NCBI RefSeq assembly: GCF_000013865.1
Contig: NC_007948.1
Location: forward strand, 2,480,001 to 2,544,000
Length of the DNA stretch: 64,000 nt
Origin: Polaromonas sp. JS666
GTDB taxonomy: Bacteria; Pseudomonadota; Gammaproteobacteria; Burkholderiales; Burkholderiaceae_C
Direction of reading: 5' to 3'
Shown: in pieces, positions 37,450 through 46,860 of the stretch
Position numbering within the stretch: the stretch's first letter is position 1
Layout of the letters: each line of letters begins with the position of its first letter
Program-made: the position numbers and the translations under genes
Notes under the pieces: model-generated
Told to the model about the DNA's origin: nothing
What the model saw: only the letters and a program-made list of their open reading frames with translations
Databases searched by the model: none

Positions 37450-38247
37450 TCAGCCTGCTTCGGTTGGCTCGGCGATGCCGCCCACCACGTGGCTGAAACC
37501 ACCATCCACGTAGGTGATTTCGGCGCTCACGCCACCAGCCAGGTCACTCAGCAAGAACGCAGCGACATTGCCGACGTCTTCAATCGTTACGTTGCGGCGA
37601 ATGGGTGAGGCTTCGGCGACGACGCTCAGAATCTTGCCGAAGCCCTTGATGCCGCTGGCGGCCAGGGTCTTGATCGGGCCGGCGCTGATGCCGTTGACGC
37701 GCATGCCCTTGGGGCCCAGCGATTCGGCCAGGTAGCGCACCGAGGCCTCCAGGCTGGCCTTGGCCAGCCCCATGGTGTTGTAGTTGGGCACGGTACGTAC
37801 CGCGCCCAGGTAGGTCAGGGTCAGCAGCGCCGACTTGTTGTTGAGGTAGGGCAGCGCCGCCTTGGCCATGGCCGGAAAGCTGTAGGCGCTGATGTCGTGG
37901 GCAATCTTGAAGCCCTCGCGGGTGAGGCCGTCGAGGAAATCGCCGGCAATGGCTTCGCGCGGTGCGTAGCCAATGCTGTGAACAAAGCCGTCAAACGTCG
38001 GCCAGGTCTTGGCCAGGTCGGCAAACAGCTTCTCGATTTGGGCGTCGTCGCCGACGTCGCAGTCAAAGATGAGTTTGGAGCCAAAATCGGCGGCAAACTC
38101 CGTGATGCGGTCCTTGAAGCGCTCCCCGACATAGCTGAAGGCCAGTTCGGCGCCTTGTGCGTGGCACGCCTTGGCTATGCCGTAGGCAATGGACCGGTTG
38201 GACAACACGCCCGTGATCAACAGTTTTTTGCCGGTAAGAAAACCCAT
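37450..38247 (-). CDS. fabI: Enoyl-[acyl-carrier-protein] reductase (NADH) FabI
   Basis: A 265-residue short-chain-reductase-like enzyme for the last step of fatty acid chain elongation. The N-terminus [20 protein letters not shown] carries the NADH-binding turn, and [10 protein letters not shown] and the catalytic Tyr-Lys spacing in [20 protein letters not shown] are FabI-like. The typical end includes [20 protein letters not shown]. The frame runs to 38298, but the conserved start is the ATG at 38247, with GGAG upstream. It is divergent from yejA. This is the usual essential FabI of the group and the target class of triclosan. Confidence 0.96.
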   Translation of the reverse strand: MGFLTGKKLLITGVLSNRSIAYGIAKACHAQGAELAFSYVGERFKDRITEFAADFGSKLIFDCDVGDDAQIEKLFADLAKTWPTFDGFVHSIGYAPREAIAGDFLDGLTREGFKIAHDISAYSFPAMAKAALPYLNNKSALLTLTYLGAVRTVPNYNTMGLAKASLEASVRYLAESLGPKGMRVNGISAGPIKTLAASGIKGFGKILSVVAEASPIRRNVTIEDVGNVAAFLLSDLAGGVSAEITYVDGGFSHVVGGIAEPTEAG

Positions 38248-38367
38248 GCTTGTGCTCCAGTGTGTACGAGTGGATCGGCCGATAGCGGTTGGTTGCATTG
38301 AATGGGGCAGCTGGCTTACCTGCTGGCCGCCAACCGTTGCCGACGTGAAGTAGTGCAGAATTGTCGC

Positions 38368-40215
38368 ATGCGGGATTTGTCTTTTTTGCGGGCGCTGGTG
38401 ATTGCTTTGATGACGACCCTGCTGGTCGGCCTTGCTTTATTCGCGCCGGCTTCCCGGGCTGCATATGCCTACGCCCAGTTTGGCGACATTAAATACCCGC
38501 CGGGCTTTACCCATTTTGATTATGTGAACCCGGCTGCGCCCAAGGGGGGCGAGATTCGCATGGTGCCGCCCACCCGGCCCACCAACTTTGACAAGTTCAA
38601 CCCGTTCACGCTGCGCGGAACTGCCCCCTACGGGCTGGGAATCCTGCTGATTGAAAGCCTGCTGACCGGCAACTCCGAAGAGCCCACAACGGCCTACGGA
38701 TTGCTGGCTGACGACGTGGAGGTGGCGGCAGACAAATTGTCGGCGACCTTTCGTATCAACAACAAGGCACGTTTTCACGATGGCACGCCCGTGCTGGCGG
38801 CTGATGTGCTGCATTCGTACACCCAGCTCATCAGCAAACTTGCCGCGCCCCAGTACCGCACGATTTACGCTGAAGTCAAGGGGGTGACTGTGGTCTCGGA
38901 GCGCGTCGTGCGCTTTGAGTTCCTGACGCCAAATCCCGAACTGCCGCTGGTCGTCGGCGGAATGCCGGTGTTCAGCCGGGGCTGGGGCCGGGAGGGAGGC
39001 AAGGTCAACGGGGCCAGCAAGCCTTTCGACCAGATCGTTTCGGAAATACCCATAGGCTCCGGGCCCTACAAAATCGCCAATCCGGCCATGGGCCGTGACA
39101 TCACCTATGTGCGGGACCCGGCCTATTGGGGTGCGGATTTGCCGACACGCAAGGGGCAGTTCAATTTTGACCTCATCAGCTTTAAGATTTACCTGGACGA
39201 AACCTCCCGCTTCGAGGGCCTGAAGGCCGGTGAGTTCGATTTCCTGCGCGAATTCATCTCGCGCAACTGGGCGCGCCAGTACACCGGCAAGCAGTTCACC
39301 TCGGGCGAACTGGTCAAGCGCGCATTTCCAAATCGCAACCCCGGCGACTTCCAGGGTTATGTGTTCAATCTGCGCAATCCGAAGTTCCAGGATGTGCGGG
39401 TGCGCAAGGCGATCGGCCTGGCGCTGGATTTCGAGTGGATGAACCGGCAGCTGTTCTATGGCATCTACAAACGCGTGGACGGCTACTTTCCCAACAGCGA
39501 GTTTCACGCGGAGGGCCTGCCCAAACCGGATGAACTGGCCTTGCTCCAGCCTCTGCGCGCCCAACTCAAACCAGAGGTGTTCGGCGCCGTACCCGTGTCG
39601 CCCAGCACCACGCCGCCCGGCAGCCTGCGCGAGAACCTGCGCCAGGCCCAGGCGTTGCTGCGCGAGGCCGGCTGGACTTACCGTGACGGTGCGCTGCGCA
39701 ATACCAGGGGCGAGGCCTTCACGATGGAGTTCCTGAACGACCAGCCCTCCCTGATACGCATCGTCGGGCCGTTCCAGAAAGCGCTGGAAAAGCTGGGCAT
39801 CACCATGACATACCGGGTCGTGGATTTTTCGTTGTCCAAACAGAAGATGGATGCTTTTGACTTCGAAGTCACCACGTTGCGCCTGCCCGGCAGTACCGCA
39901 CCGGGCGGCGAGTTGCTGGAGCTGTTTGGCTCGAAGGCGGCCCAGACACCGGGCTCCTCGAACGTCTGGGGCATTGCCGATCCGGCGGTCGATGCCCTGC
40001 TGCAAAAAGTCGTGACCGCCAAAACCCGGCCTGAACTGGGTGCCGCCATGCGCGCGCTGGACCGCGTGCTGACCCACGGCTACTACTCGGTGCCGCAGTA
40101 CTACGGCGATGCGTTCCTGATCGGCTACCGCCCGGGTCGCTTTGTCCTGCCGCAGACGATTCCGCCGTATTACCAGGCGGACACCTGGGCCATGAGCACC
40201 TGGTGGAGTAAATGA
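38368..40215 (+). CDS. yejA: Peptide ABC transporter substrate-binding protein YejA
   Basis: A 615-residue SBP_bac_5 family binding protein. The signal peptide runs [19 protein letters not shown] to about residue 32, with alanine-rich cleavage. It begins [20 protein letters not shown], then [11 protein letters not shown], a signature of YejA-type proteins for microcin C-like and other oligopeptides. It is the first gene of yejABEF. The start at 38368 is chosen because the upstream 22 codons (from 38302) have no signal character. Its stop is followed immediately by a GC-rich repeat (40214-40312) that separates it from yejB, which might lower expression of the downstream genes relative to the binding protein. 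Confidence 0.94.
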   Translation: MRDLSFLRALVIALMTTLLVGLALFAPASRAAYAYAQFGDIKYPPGFTHFDYVNPAAPKGGEIRMVPPTRPTNFDKFNPFTLRGTAPYGLGILLIESLLTGNSEEPTTAYGLLADDVEVAADKLSATFRINNKARFHDGTPVLAADVLHSYTQLISKLAAPQYRTIYAEVKGVTVVSERVVRFEFLTPNPELPLVVGGMPVFSRGWGREGGKVNGASKPFDQIVSEIPIGSGPYKIANPAMGRDITYVRDPAYWGADLPTRKGQFNFDLISFKIYLDETSRFEGLKAGEFDFLREFISRNWARQYTGKQFTSGELVKRAFPNRNPGDFQGYVFNLRNPKFQDVRVRKAIGLALDFEWMNRQLFYGIYKRVDGYFPNSEFHAEGLPKPDELALLQPLRAQLKPEVFGAVPVSPSTTPPGSLRENLRQAQALLREAGWTYRDGALRNTRGEAFTMEFLNDQPSLIRIVGPFQKALEKLGITMTYRVVDFSLSKQKMDAFDFEVTTLRLPGSTAPGGELLELFGSKAAQTPGSSNVWGIADPAVDALLQKVVTAKTRPELGAAMRALDRVLTHGYYSVPQYYGDAFLIGYRPGRFVLPQTIPPYYQADTWAMSTWWSK

Positions 40216-40312
40216 CCCCCACGCTTGTCACTGCGTGTACTGCGCTGCCCCCCATGGGGGCCGCTGCGCCTGCGGTCTGGCAAAGCCAGCCCCGCGGCCC
40301 CTGCTTGAAGGG
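40214..40312 (+). repeat. GC-rich stop-adjacent repeat, family A copy 1
   Basis: It starts at the yejA stop (TGACCCCCACGCTTGTCACT) and continues through CTGCCCCCCATGGGGG, CGCTGCGCCTGCGGTCTGGC and AAAGCCAG to CCCGCGGCCCCTGC. Nearly the same sequence follows typA (53176-53271). The CCCCCATGGGGG part and the GGTCTGGCAAAGCCAG part can each fold. Confidence 0.88.
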
Positions 40313-40354
40313 ATCGTTCGTGCGCTCACTTCAAGTACGCTCGAAAGGTTGACC

Positions 40355-41389
40355 ATGGCCAGCTACATTCTCAAGCGCCTGCTGCTGATGATTCCCACCC
40401 TGTTGGGCGTGCTGCTTCTGACCTTCGTCATGGTGCAGTTCGTGCCCGGTGGGCCGGTGGAGCAAATGGTGGCGCAGCTGCAGGGCCGTGACTCCGGCGG
40501 CGAGCGCGCTGCCGCATCGGGTGCCGGTTACCGCGGGCGGCAGGGCGTGGACGCGCAGCGCATTGAAGAAATCAAGGCGCTGTACGGCTTTGACAAACCG
40601 GTGCACGAACGCTTTTTCCAGATGCTGGGGCGTTTTGCCCGCTTTGACCTGGGCAACAGTTTTTACCAGCACAAGGATGTCTGGCAACTGGTCAAGGAAA
40701 AGCTGCCGGTCTCCGTCAGCCTGGGCTTGTGGACCTTTTTCATCAGCTACCTGATCGCGGTGCCGCTGGGGGTGGCCAAGGCGGTCCGGGCGGGCACGCG
40801 CTTTGACTTTGTCACCACGCTCATCGTGCTGGTCGGCTATGCCATACCGGGCTTTGTGCTCGGCGTGGCGCTGCTGGTGGTGTTTGGCGGGCAACTGCAA
40901 TGGTTTCCGCTGCGCGGGCTGACCTCGCCCAACTGGGAATCCCTGGGGTGGGGCGCACGGATCACCGACTACCTCTGGCATATCACCCTGCCCATCATCG
41001 CGATGGTGCTGGGCAGTTTTGCCGTGACGGCGGTGCTCACCAAGAACTCCTTCCTGGAAGAAATTCGCAAGCAGTACGTCTTGACGGCCCGGGCCAAGGG
41101 ACTCAGTGAACGGCAGGTGCTCTGGAAGCATGTGTTTCGCAATGCGCTGATTCCCATCATCACAGGGTTTCCCGCCGCGTTTATCGGAGCTTTTTTCACC
41201 GGTTCGCTGCTGATTGAAACCCTGTTTTCGCTGGACGGCCTGGGCCTGCTCAGCTATGAGAGCGTGATCCGGCGGGACTACCCCGTGGTGCTGGGCACGC
41301 TCTATCTCTTCACGCTGATCGGCCTGGTGACCAAGCTGGTCAGCGATCTCTGCTATGTCTGGGTAGACCCGCGTGTTAAATTTGACTGA
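40355..41389 (+). CDS. yejB: Peptide ABC transporter permease YejB
   Basis: A 344-residue BPD_transp_1 permease. The N-terminus MASYILKRLLLMIPTLLGVL, then LLTFVMVQFVPGGPVEQM, is typical of DppB/OppB/YejB, and the long insertion after it (QLQGRDSGGERAAASGAGYR) is typical of YejB. The EAA loop is in AKGLSERQVLWKHVFRNALI. About six membrane segments. The frame begins at 40235, but the ATG at 40355 starts the conserved sequence and has AAAGG upstream. It overlaps the presumed GTG start of yejE by 17 bases. Confidence 0.94.
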   Translation: MASYILKRLLLMIPTLLGVLLLTFVMVQFVPGGPVEQMVAQLQGRDSGGERAAASGAGYRGRQGVDAQRIEEIKALYGFDKPVHERFFQMLGRFARFDLGNSFYQHKDVWQLVKEKLPVSVSLGLWTFFISYLIAVPLGVAKAVRAGTRFDFVTTLIVLVGYAIPGFVLGVALLVVFGGQLQWFPLRGLTSPNWESLGWGARITDYLWHITLPIIAMVLGSFAVTAVLTKNSFLEEIRKQYVLTARAKGLSERQVLWKHVFRNALIPIITGFPAAFIGAFFTGSLLIETLFSLDGLGLLSYESVIRRDYPVVLGTLYLFTLIGLVTKLVSDLCYVWVDPRVKFD

Positions 41390-42515
41390 CCCCCCCGAAG
41401 CGGCCGTTGGCCGCCTCCCCCCCGAGGGGGCGCCGCTGGCGGACGGGCGGAGCCCGATCCGCGGCGGCCTTGGTGAAAACCGTTCTGTGGTCAGTCTTAG
41501 TCCGGGTCGGCGGGCGTGGAAGCGTTTTCGCCGCAACAAGCTTGGGTTTTACAGCCTGATCCTGTTTTCGACTCTGGTGGTGCTCAGCCTCTTCGCCGAG
41601 GTGCTGTCCAACGACACGCCGCTGGTGGCCCACTACAAGGGCGAGTATTACTTTCCGCTGCTCAAGGACTATTCGGAAAAGACCTTTGACGGCGACTTTG
41701 AAACGCCCACCGACTACCTGGACCCTTTCATCCGCGAGAAGCTGGGGCAGGGGGGCAACTGGGCGCTGTACCCGCCCAACCCTTACGGCCCGCGCACGAT
41801 CAACTATTTTGCAAAAGAACCCAACCCTTCGGCGCCTTCACGCGACAACCTGCTGGGCACGGACGACCGGGGGCGCGACCTGCTGGCGCAGCTGATCTAT
41901 GGCTTTCGATTAAGCGTGCTGTTCGGTCTGGCACTGACAGTGATTGGCGTGGTGATCGGCGTGATCACCGGGGCCGTTCAGGGGTATGCCGGCGGCAAAA
42001 CAGACCTCGCCTTCCAGCGGTTCATGGAAATCTGGGGCTCCATGCCCGAGCTTTATTTGCTGATCATCTTCAGCGCGGTGTTTGCGCCCAGCGTGGCACT
42101 GCTGCTGTTTCTCCTCAGCCTGTTTGGCTGGATGGGATTGTCCGACTATGTGCGCGCCGAGTTTTTGCGCAACCGCCAGATGGACTATGTGCGCGCAGCC
42201 AGGGCCCTGGGCGTGAGCAATCTGCAGATCATGTGGCGGCACATCCTGCCCAACAGCATGACGCCTGTGGTGACGTTTTTGCCCTTTCGCATGAGCGCGG
42301 CGATCTTGGCGCTGACCTCGCTGGATTTCCTGGGCCTGGGCGTGCCCCCGGGTACGCCCTCGTTGGGCGAGTTGCTCAACCAGGGCAAGGCGAACATCGA
42401 TGCCTGGTGGATTTCGATGTCGACATTTGCCGTGCTGGTCGTCACGCTGTTGCTGCTGACCTTCATGGGCGACGCCTTGCGCGATGCCCTGGATCCCCGA
42501 AAGGCTGAGCTATGA
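41373..42515 (+). CDS. yejE: Peptide ABC transporter permease YejE
   Basis: A 380-residue permease, partner of YejB. The conserved part begins around residue 45 (AWKRFRRNKLGFYSLILFST) and includes LLGTDDRGRDLLAQLIYGFR and the EAA loop RAARALGVSNLQIMWRHILP. The first 38 or so residues (DPPEAAVGRLPPEGAPLADG) have no family similarity and come from a repeat element (41390-41470). Possible starts are GTG at 41373, overlapping yejB, and GTG at 41487, just before the conserved region; neither has a strong ribosome site. The former is listed as the longest option. Confidence 0.9.
   Translation: MLNLTDPPEAAVGRLPPEGAPLADGRSPIRGGLGENRSVVSLSPGRRAWKRFRRNKLGFYSLILFSTLVVLSLFAEVLSNDTPLVAHYKGEYYFPLLKDYSEKTFDGDFETPTDYLDPFIREKLGQGGNWALYPPNPYGPRTINYFAKEPNPSAPSRDNLLGTDDRGRDLLAQLIYGFRLSVLFGLALTVIGVVIGVITGAVQGYAGGKTDLAFQRFMEIWGSMPELYLLIIFSAVFAPSVALLLFLLSLFGWMGLSDYVRAEFLRNRQMDYVRAARALGVSNLQIMWRHILPNSMTPVVTFLPFRMSAAILALTSLDFLGLGVPPGTPSLGELLNQGKANIDAWWISMSTFAVLVVTLLLLTFMGDALRDALDPRKAEL
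41390..41470 (+). repeat. GC-rich stop-adjacent repeat, family B copy 2
   Basis: It starts directly after the yejB stop (TGACCCCCCCGAAGCGGCC) and contains GGGGGCGCCGCTGGCGG and GATCCGCGGCGGCC. It matches the copy after cysB (22622-22707) and lies in the sense orientation. It is in frame with yejE if that gene starts at 41373. Confidence 0.85.
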
Positions 42516-44203
42516 CCCCCACGCCTGTCACTGTGCATCCAGCGCTGCCGCCCGATGGGGGCTTCGCGACGGGTGGCGGATCTTCCGCGCCTGCCCATCC
42601 GCTGCTGAAAGTCGACGGCCTCAGCGTTTCCTTTGCCGGCAAAAGAGTCGTGCATGGAATTGATTTTTCCATCGCACCCGGAGAAAAACTGGCCCTGGTA
42701 GGCGAGTCCGGTTCGGGCAAGACGGTGACGGCCCTGAGCCTGCTGCGGCTGGTGCAAAACGCCAGCATCAGCGGGCAGGCCCGGTTTGCCGCAACAGAGG
42801 GCCTGCAAGGGCCGGTGAATCTGCTTTCCCTTCCTGAAGCCGAGTTGCGCGGCATTCGCGGCCGGGATATTGCGATGATCTTCCAGGAGCCGATGACGGC
42901 CCTGAATCCCCTGTTCAACGTTGGGGACCAGATTGCCGAGGTTGTCCAGCTAAAACGCGGCCTGACCCCTGCAGAGTCTGTGACGATGGCAATTAAATTG
43001 CTGGCAGACACCGGCATTCCGGAGCCTGACAGGCGGGCGCGCTCATTTCCCCATCAGCTCTCTGGTGGGCAACGCCAGCGGGCCATGATTGCGATGGCGC
43101 TGGCCTGCCAGCCCAAGCTGCTGCTGGCTGACGAGCCGACAACCGCACTGGACGTCACCTTGCGCGGCCAGATTCTGGACCTGCTCAGCGAGTTGCAGCA
43201 GCGAAACGGCATGGCGGTGCTCCTGATCACGCACGACCTCAACCTCGTCCGCCGCTTTGCGGACCGGGTGGCGGTGATGGAAAACGGATATCTGGTGGAG
43301 CAGGGCACCGTCGCGGAGGTGTTTGCCGATCCGCAGCACGCCTACACCCGTAAATTGATCGACAGCAAGCCGGTGCGCAATGTGAGCGAGGGCGTGGACT
43401 TCGGGCCGGGCGGGCCTTTGATGATGCAGGCCAGTCGTGTCTCCGTGACCTATCCGGTCGCCATTCCGGGTTTCAGGGGCTGGTTCAAAAGCGGTGGGTT
43501 TGTGGCTGTAAAGGATGCCACCTTCGATATTCCACCCGGTCAGACGCTGGGGGTCATCGGGGAATCGGGTTCCGGCAAGTCAACTCTGGCCCTCGCCAGC
43601 CTCGGCCTGCTGCCGTTTTCCGGTACCTTGCAGGCGGCAGGGCAGTCCTGGAGCCGTAATGGCGCCAGCAACAAGGCGATTCGCCGTGCGGTTCAGGTGG
43701 TTTTTCAGGACCCGTTTTCCTCCCTTTCACCGCGCATGACGGTGGGCGAGATCGTGGAGGAAGGCTTGCGTGTCCATGAGCCCTCGCTGGACGAGCTCGA
43801 AATGCGGGAGCGGGCGTCGCAAGCTCTGGCGGACGTGGGCATGAGCGAGGCGCAGTTTCCGGGCTTGCTGCAACGGTATCCGCATGAGTTCTCGGGCGGG
43901 CAGCGGCAGCGGGTGGCCATTGCACGGGCGCTGATCATCCATCCCGGCTTGCTGGTGCTGGACGAGCCGACCAGCGCGCTCGATGTGACGATCCAGAAGC
44001 AGGTTTTGTCGCTGCTTCAGCGGCTGCAGCGCGAACGGGGCTTGAGCTATCTTTTGATCACGCATGACGTGGACGTGATCCGTGCGATGGCCCATCAGGT
44101 GATGGTGATGAAAGACGGTGAGGTGCTGGAATCCGGCGCGGTGCTGGACGTTCTGGACAGGCCCCATCATCCCTACACGCAGGTATTGGTGTCGCAGGCC
44201 TGA
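42512..44203 (+). CDS. yejF: Peptide ABC transporter ATP-binding protein YejF (two nucleotide-binding domains)
   Basis: A 563-residue double ATPase. Domain 1: Walker A GESGSGKTVTALSLL, signature LSGGQRQRAMIAMALA, Walker B LLLADEPTTALDVT. Domain 2: GESGSGKSTLALASL, FSGGQRQRVAIARAL, LVLDEPTSALDVT. It powers uptake through YejBE. The ATG overlaps the yejE stop (ATGA). The first 30 residues (MTPTPVTVHPALPPDGGFAT, then GGGSSAPAHP) are coded by the front half of a repeat element that continues from the yejE stop; no other ATG or GTG lies in frame between residue 8 and the conserved LLKVDGLSVSF, so the repeat supplies the start region. Confidence 0.95.
   Translation: MTPTPVTVHPALPPDGGFATGGGSSAPAHPLLKVDGLSVSFAGKRVVHGIDFSIAPGEKLALVGESGSGKTVTALSLLRLVQNASISGQARFAATEGLQGPVNLLSLPEAELRGIRGRDIAMIFQEPMTALNPLFNVGDQIAEVVQLKRGLTPAESVTMAIKLLADTGIPEPDRRARSFPHQLSGGQRQRAMIAMALACQPKLLLADEPTTALDVTLRGQILDLLSELQQRNGMAVLLITHDLNLVRRFADRVAVMENGYLVEQGTVAEVFADPQHAYTRKLIDSKPVRNVSEGVDFGPGGPLMMQASRVSVTYPVAIPGFRGWFKSGGFVAVKDATFDIPPGQTLGVIGESGSGKSTLALASLGLLPFSGTLQAAGQSWSRNGASNKAIRRAVQVVFQDPFSSLSPRMTVGEIVEEGLRVHEPSLDELEMRERASQALADVGMSEAQFPGLLQRYPHEFSGGQRQRVAIARALIIHPGLLVLDEPTSALDVTIQKQVLSLLQRLQRERGLSYLLITHDVDVIRAMAHQVMVMKDGEVLESGAVLDVLDRPHHPYTQVLVSQA
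42513..42600 (+). repeat. Stop-adjacent repeat, family A copy 2 (degenerate, coding)
   Basis: The sequence TGACCCCCACGCCTGTCACT, then GCTGCCGCCCGATGGGGG, follows the same order as the copy after yejA, with the later part diverged. It is translated as the N-terminus of YejF. Confidence 0.75.
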
Positions 44204-44256
44204 GCTTGCACCCGGATTTATGTTTATAAATTACTTTAACTAATCAATATATCTAT

Positions 44257-44284
44257 TTGATATGTATGGAATTTTTAATAAAAT
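44257..44284 (+). promoter_or_regulatory. Candidate sigma-70 promoter in an AT-rich island
   Basis: TTGATA (44257-44262) and TAAAAT (44279-44284) are separated by 16 bases. The predicted start near 44291-44294 coincides with the beginning of the foldable segment 44294-44450. The AT-rich stretch 44215-44295 contrasts sharply with the flanks. Confidence 0.55.
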
Positions 44285-44293
44285 ATATTCCAT

Positions 44294-44450
44294 GCGTTCG
44301 GAGGAGGGGCGGATATGGAGTAGCCAGCCAGACCTGCCACGGTCTGGCCCAGCAGTCGGTGCGGTAAAGTCCGAATATTCACGGCGAAGATTCACGGTCG
44401 GGACAGTTCCCGGGATGGCTCGAATGCCAGGTCGCGCGTAGTCCGAACGC
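44294..44450 (+). ncRNA. Candidate structured RNA of unknown type
   Basis: GCGTTCGGA at 44294-44302 is perfectly complementary to TCCGAACGC at 44442-44450, enclosing about 140 bases. Inside, GCCAGACC/GGTCTGGC (44327-44348) forms an 8-bp hairpin with a 6-base loop, and GTCCGA/TC-GGGAC (44369-44404) a second hairpin with a bulge. No reading frame is convincing. I do not recognise it as RNase P, 6S, tmRNA or SRP RNA. The 3' end is unknown: no T-rich terminator follows closely, and transcription could continue to the hairpin at 44617-44648. It may be an independent small RNA or a long leader of the rimP operon. Confidence 0.4.
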
Positions 44451-44572
44451 GCTCATTGCTTGGGCTCATTGCCTGTTGTCGGCGGAGTCGCGTAATAGGC
44501 ATGAGAAGACGTGAAGAAAAGGCGCGAAGGCGTAAAGGGGTTTGCCCTGATCAAATCAGGCACGAAATTTGT
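44451..44572. other. Non-coding segment before the rimP promoter
   Basis: GCTCATTGC occurs twice in direct order (44451 and 44465). CCTGAT-CAA-ATCAGG (44546-44560) is a small hairpin. I see no gene here. Confidence 0.5.
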
Positions 44573-44601
44573 TTGCACGGAAGGGTTGTCCGAGTTACAA
44601 T
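44573..44601 (+). promoter_or_regulatory. Sigma-70 promoter of the rimP-nusA-infB operon
   Basis: TTGCAC (44573-44578) and TACAAT (44596-44601) lie 17 bases apart, close to the ideal. Transcription would begin near 44608, about 80 bases before the rimP ATG. Confidence 0.8.
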
Positions 44602-44616
44602 ATGCGCTTCACGACC

Positions 44617-44648
44617 AAATGGGCGGGTTTTCACCGCCCATTTTTTTT
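44617..44648 (+). terminator. Terminator-like hairpin in the rimP leader (candidate attenuator)
   Basis: ATGGGCGG / CCGCCCAT is an 8-bp stem with a 7-base loop followed by eight T residues. It begins only about 10 bases after the predicted transcription start and lies before rimP, so it must be read through for the operon to be expressed. Confidence 0.75.
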
Positions 44649-44686
44649 GGGCGTTTGTTTTTACAGACTGGTTTTAAGACAACTGA

Positions 44687-45289
44687 ATGGCCTTGCAAGA
44701 AACGATTGAGCAGACTGTCACGGGACTGGGTTACGAGCTGGTGGAAATCGAGCGTACCGGCGGTGGCTTGCTGCGTGTCACGATTGACATGCCCTACGTT
44801 TCCGGTGCTGAGCAGTTCATCAATGCGGAAGACTGTGAGAAGGTCACGCGCCAGCTACAGTTTGTGCTGGAAGTCGAAGGTGCCGATTATTCGCGGCTGG
44901 AAGTCAGCTCGCCGGGTATTGACAGGCCTCTGCGCAACGAAAAAGATTTTGAGCGTTTTGCCGGTGAATTGGTTGACATCACCCTCAAAGCGCCGATTGG
45001 TGTGGCTGCCAGCGCCGGTTCGGCCGTGTCGGCCAACCGCAAGAAATTCCGCGGCACGCTGGAGCGGGCTGCGCCCAAGGATGGCGTTGCCGGCTGGCAG
45101 ATCGTATGGAGCGACGAGCCCCCCGTCAAACCGGGCCAGAAAGTCAGCAAAAAGAAACTTCCCGCACCCCTGCAGGCGCTGGGTTTCACACTCGACGAAA
45201 TTCACCAGGCGCGACTGGCGCCAGTGGTTGATTTCAAGGGCCGAAAACCCAAAATTGTCCCTGGTGCGGATAAATCTTCAGAGAAATAA
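44687..45289 (+). CDS. rimP: Ribosome maturation factor RimP
   Basis: A 200-residue protein with [20 protein letters not shown], then [17 protein letters not shown] and the diagnostic [20 protein letters not shown]. RimP helps assemble the 30S ribosomal subunit. The central insertion ([20 protein letters not shown]) and the basic [14 protein letters not shown] stretch make it longer than E. coli RimP (about 150), which is common in this family of bacteria. It heads the operon rimP-nusA-infB, 22 bases before nusA. Confidence 0.95.
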   Translation: MALQETIEQTVTGLGYELVEIERTGGGLLRVTIDMPYVSGAEQFINAEDCEKVTRQLQFVLEVEGADYSRLEVSSPGIDRPLRNEKDFERFAGELVDITLKAPIGVAASAGSAVSANRKKFRGTLERAAPKDGVAGWQIVWSDEPPVKPGQKVSKKKLPAPLQALGFTLDEIHQARLAPVVDFKGRKPKIVPGADKSSEK

Positions 45290-45311
45290 TTTAGAAAGGC
45301 AGGCTTGTGAA

Positions 45312-46832
45312 ATGAATCGCGAACTGTTGATGTTGGTTGATGCCATCTCGCGTGAGAAAAATGTTGAACGTGACGTCGTTTTTGGGGCTGTCGAGCTTGC
45401 GCTCGCCTCGGCCACCAAGAAGGTGTACGAAGACGGCGTGGACATCCGCGTGGTGGTAGACCGTGACAGCGGCAATTACGAGACTTTCCGCCGCTGGCTG
45501 GTGGTGCCTGATGAAGCCGGCCTGCAAAATCCGGAAGCCGAAGAGCTGGTGAGCGACGCTCGCGAAGAAATTCCCGACATTGAAGAAGGCGACTACATCG
45601 AAAAACCGGTGGAGAGTCTGCCTATCGGTCGCATCGGCGCACAAGCCGCCAAGCAGGTCATCCTGCAAAAAATCCGCGATGCCGAGCGCGAAATGCTGCT
45701 CAACGACTTCATGTCGCGCGGCGACAAGATTTTTGTCGGCACCGTCAAGCGCATGGACAAGGGCGACATCATTGTCGAATCTGGCCGTGTCGAGGGGCGG
45801 CTGCGTCGCAGCGACATGATCCCCAAGGAAAATCTGCGTGCCGGAGACCGCGTCCGCGCCATGATCATGGAGGTCGACACCACCCTGCGCGGTGCCCCCA
45901 TCATCCTGTCGCGCACCGCCCCAGAGTACATGATCGAGCTGTTCCGCCAGGAAGTGCCCGAGATCGAGCAGGGCCTGCTAGAGATCAAGTCCTGCGCCCG
46001 TGACCCCGGTTCGCGCGCCAAGATCGCCGTGTTGTCGCACGACAAGCGGGTGGATCCCATCGGCACTTGTGTCGGGGTTCGCGGCACCCGTGTCAATGGC
46101 GTGACCAATGAGCTCGCCGGCGAACGCGTCGATATCGTGCTGTGGAGCGAAGACCCGGCCCAGTTCGTGATTGGCGCACTGGCGCCTGCCAATGTGTCAT
46201 CCATCGTGGTGGACGAAGAGCGCCACGCCATGGACGTCGTGGTCGACGAAGAAAACCTGGCCATTTCGATCGGCCGCGGTGGCCAGAACGTGCGCCTGGC
46301 TGCAGAGCTGACCGGCTGGAAGATCAACATCATGACGGCCGACGAGTCGGCCCAGAAGCAGGCGACCGAAACCGATACCAGCCGCAAGCTCTTCATGGAA
46401 AAGCTTGATGTGGACGAGGAAATCGCCGACATCCTGATCTCCGAAGGCTTCACCAGCCTGGAAGAAGTCGCGTATGTGCCGCTGCAGGAAATGCTCGAGA
46501 TCGAATCGTTTGATGAAGACACGGTCAATGAGTTGCGCACCCGCGCCAAAGATGCACTGTTGACGATGGAAATCGCCAAGGAAGAAAATGCCGAAGGTGT
46601 TTCGCAGAACCTGCGTGACGTTGAAGGCATTACGCCCGAGCTGATCGCCAAACTTACCGAAGCGGGTGTCCATACCCGCGACGACCTGGCCGATCTGGCT
46701 GTGGACGAACTCACCGATATCACCGGCCAGTCTGCGGACGAAGCCAAGGCCCTGATCATGACTGCTCGCGCCCATTGGTTTACCAATGACGCAAGTGACA
46801 CCGCTGCACCTGCAACGGCCCAAGAGCAATGA
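45312..46832 (+). CDS. nusA: Transcription termination/antitermination factor NusA
   Basis: A 506-residue NusA. Order: N-terminal RNA polymerase-binding domain ([20 protein letters not shown]), S1 domain ([20 protein letters not shown]), two KH domains (with [20 protein letters not shown] and [20 protein letters not shown]) and two C-terminal acidic repeats, like E. coli. It controls pausing and termination, binds nut-type RNA and may autoregulate its operon. An in-frame open stretch extends upstream to 44511 through rimP, but the ATG at 45312 begins the family sequence. Confidence 0.97.
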   Translation: MNRELLMLVDAISREKNVERDVVFGAVELALASATKKVYEDGVDIRVVVDRDSGNYETFRRWLVVPDEAGLQNPEAEELVSDAREEIPDIEEGDYIEKPVESLPIGRIGAQAAKQVILQKIRDAEREMLLNDFMSRGDKIFVGTVKRMDKGDIIVESGRVEGRLRRSDMIPKENLRAGDRVRAMIMEVDTTLRGAPIILSRTAPEYMIELFRQEVPEIEQGLLEIKSCARDPGSRAKIAVLSHDKRVDPIGTCVGVRGTRVNGVTNELAGERVDIVLWSEDPAQFVIGALAPANVSSIVVDEERHAMDVVVDEENLAISIGRGGQNVRLAAELTGWKINIMTADESAQKQATETDTSRKLFMEKLDVDEEIADILISEGFTSLEEVAYVPLQEMLEIESFDEDTVNELRTRAKDALLTMEIAKEENAEGVSQNLRDVEGITPELIAKLTEAGVHTRDDLADLAVDELTDITGQSADEAKALIMTARAHWFTNDASDTAAPATAQEQ

Positions 46833-46860
46833 TCATGGAGGCCAGCCAGGAAAACAAAAT

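Noticed and set aside
44294..44648. RNase P, 6S RNA or tmRNA
   Set aside because: The length and promoter-to-terminator layout suggested such RNAs, but the conserved core motifs of these families are not found.
44511..45311. A 267-codon extension of nusA upstream through rimP
   Set aside because: The extension lies in a different frame over rimP and has no family similarity; NusA homologues begin at 45312.
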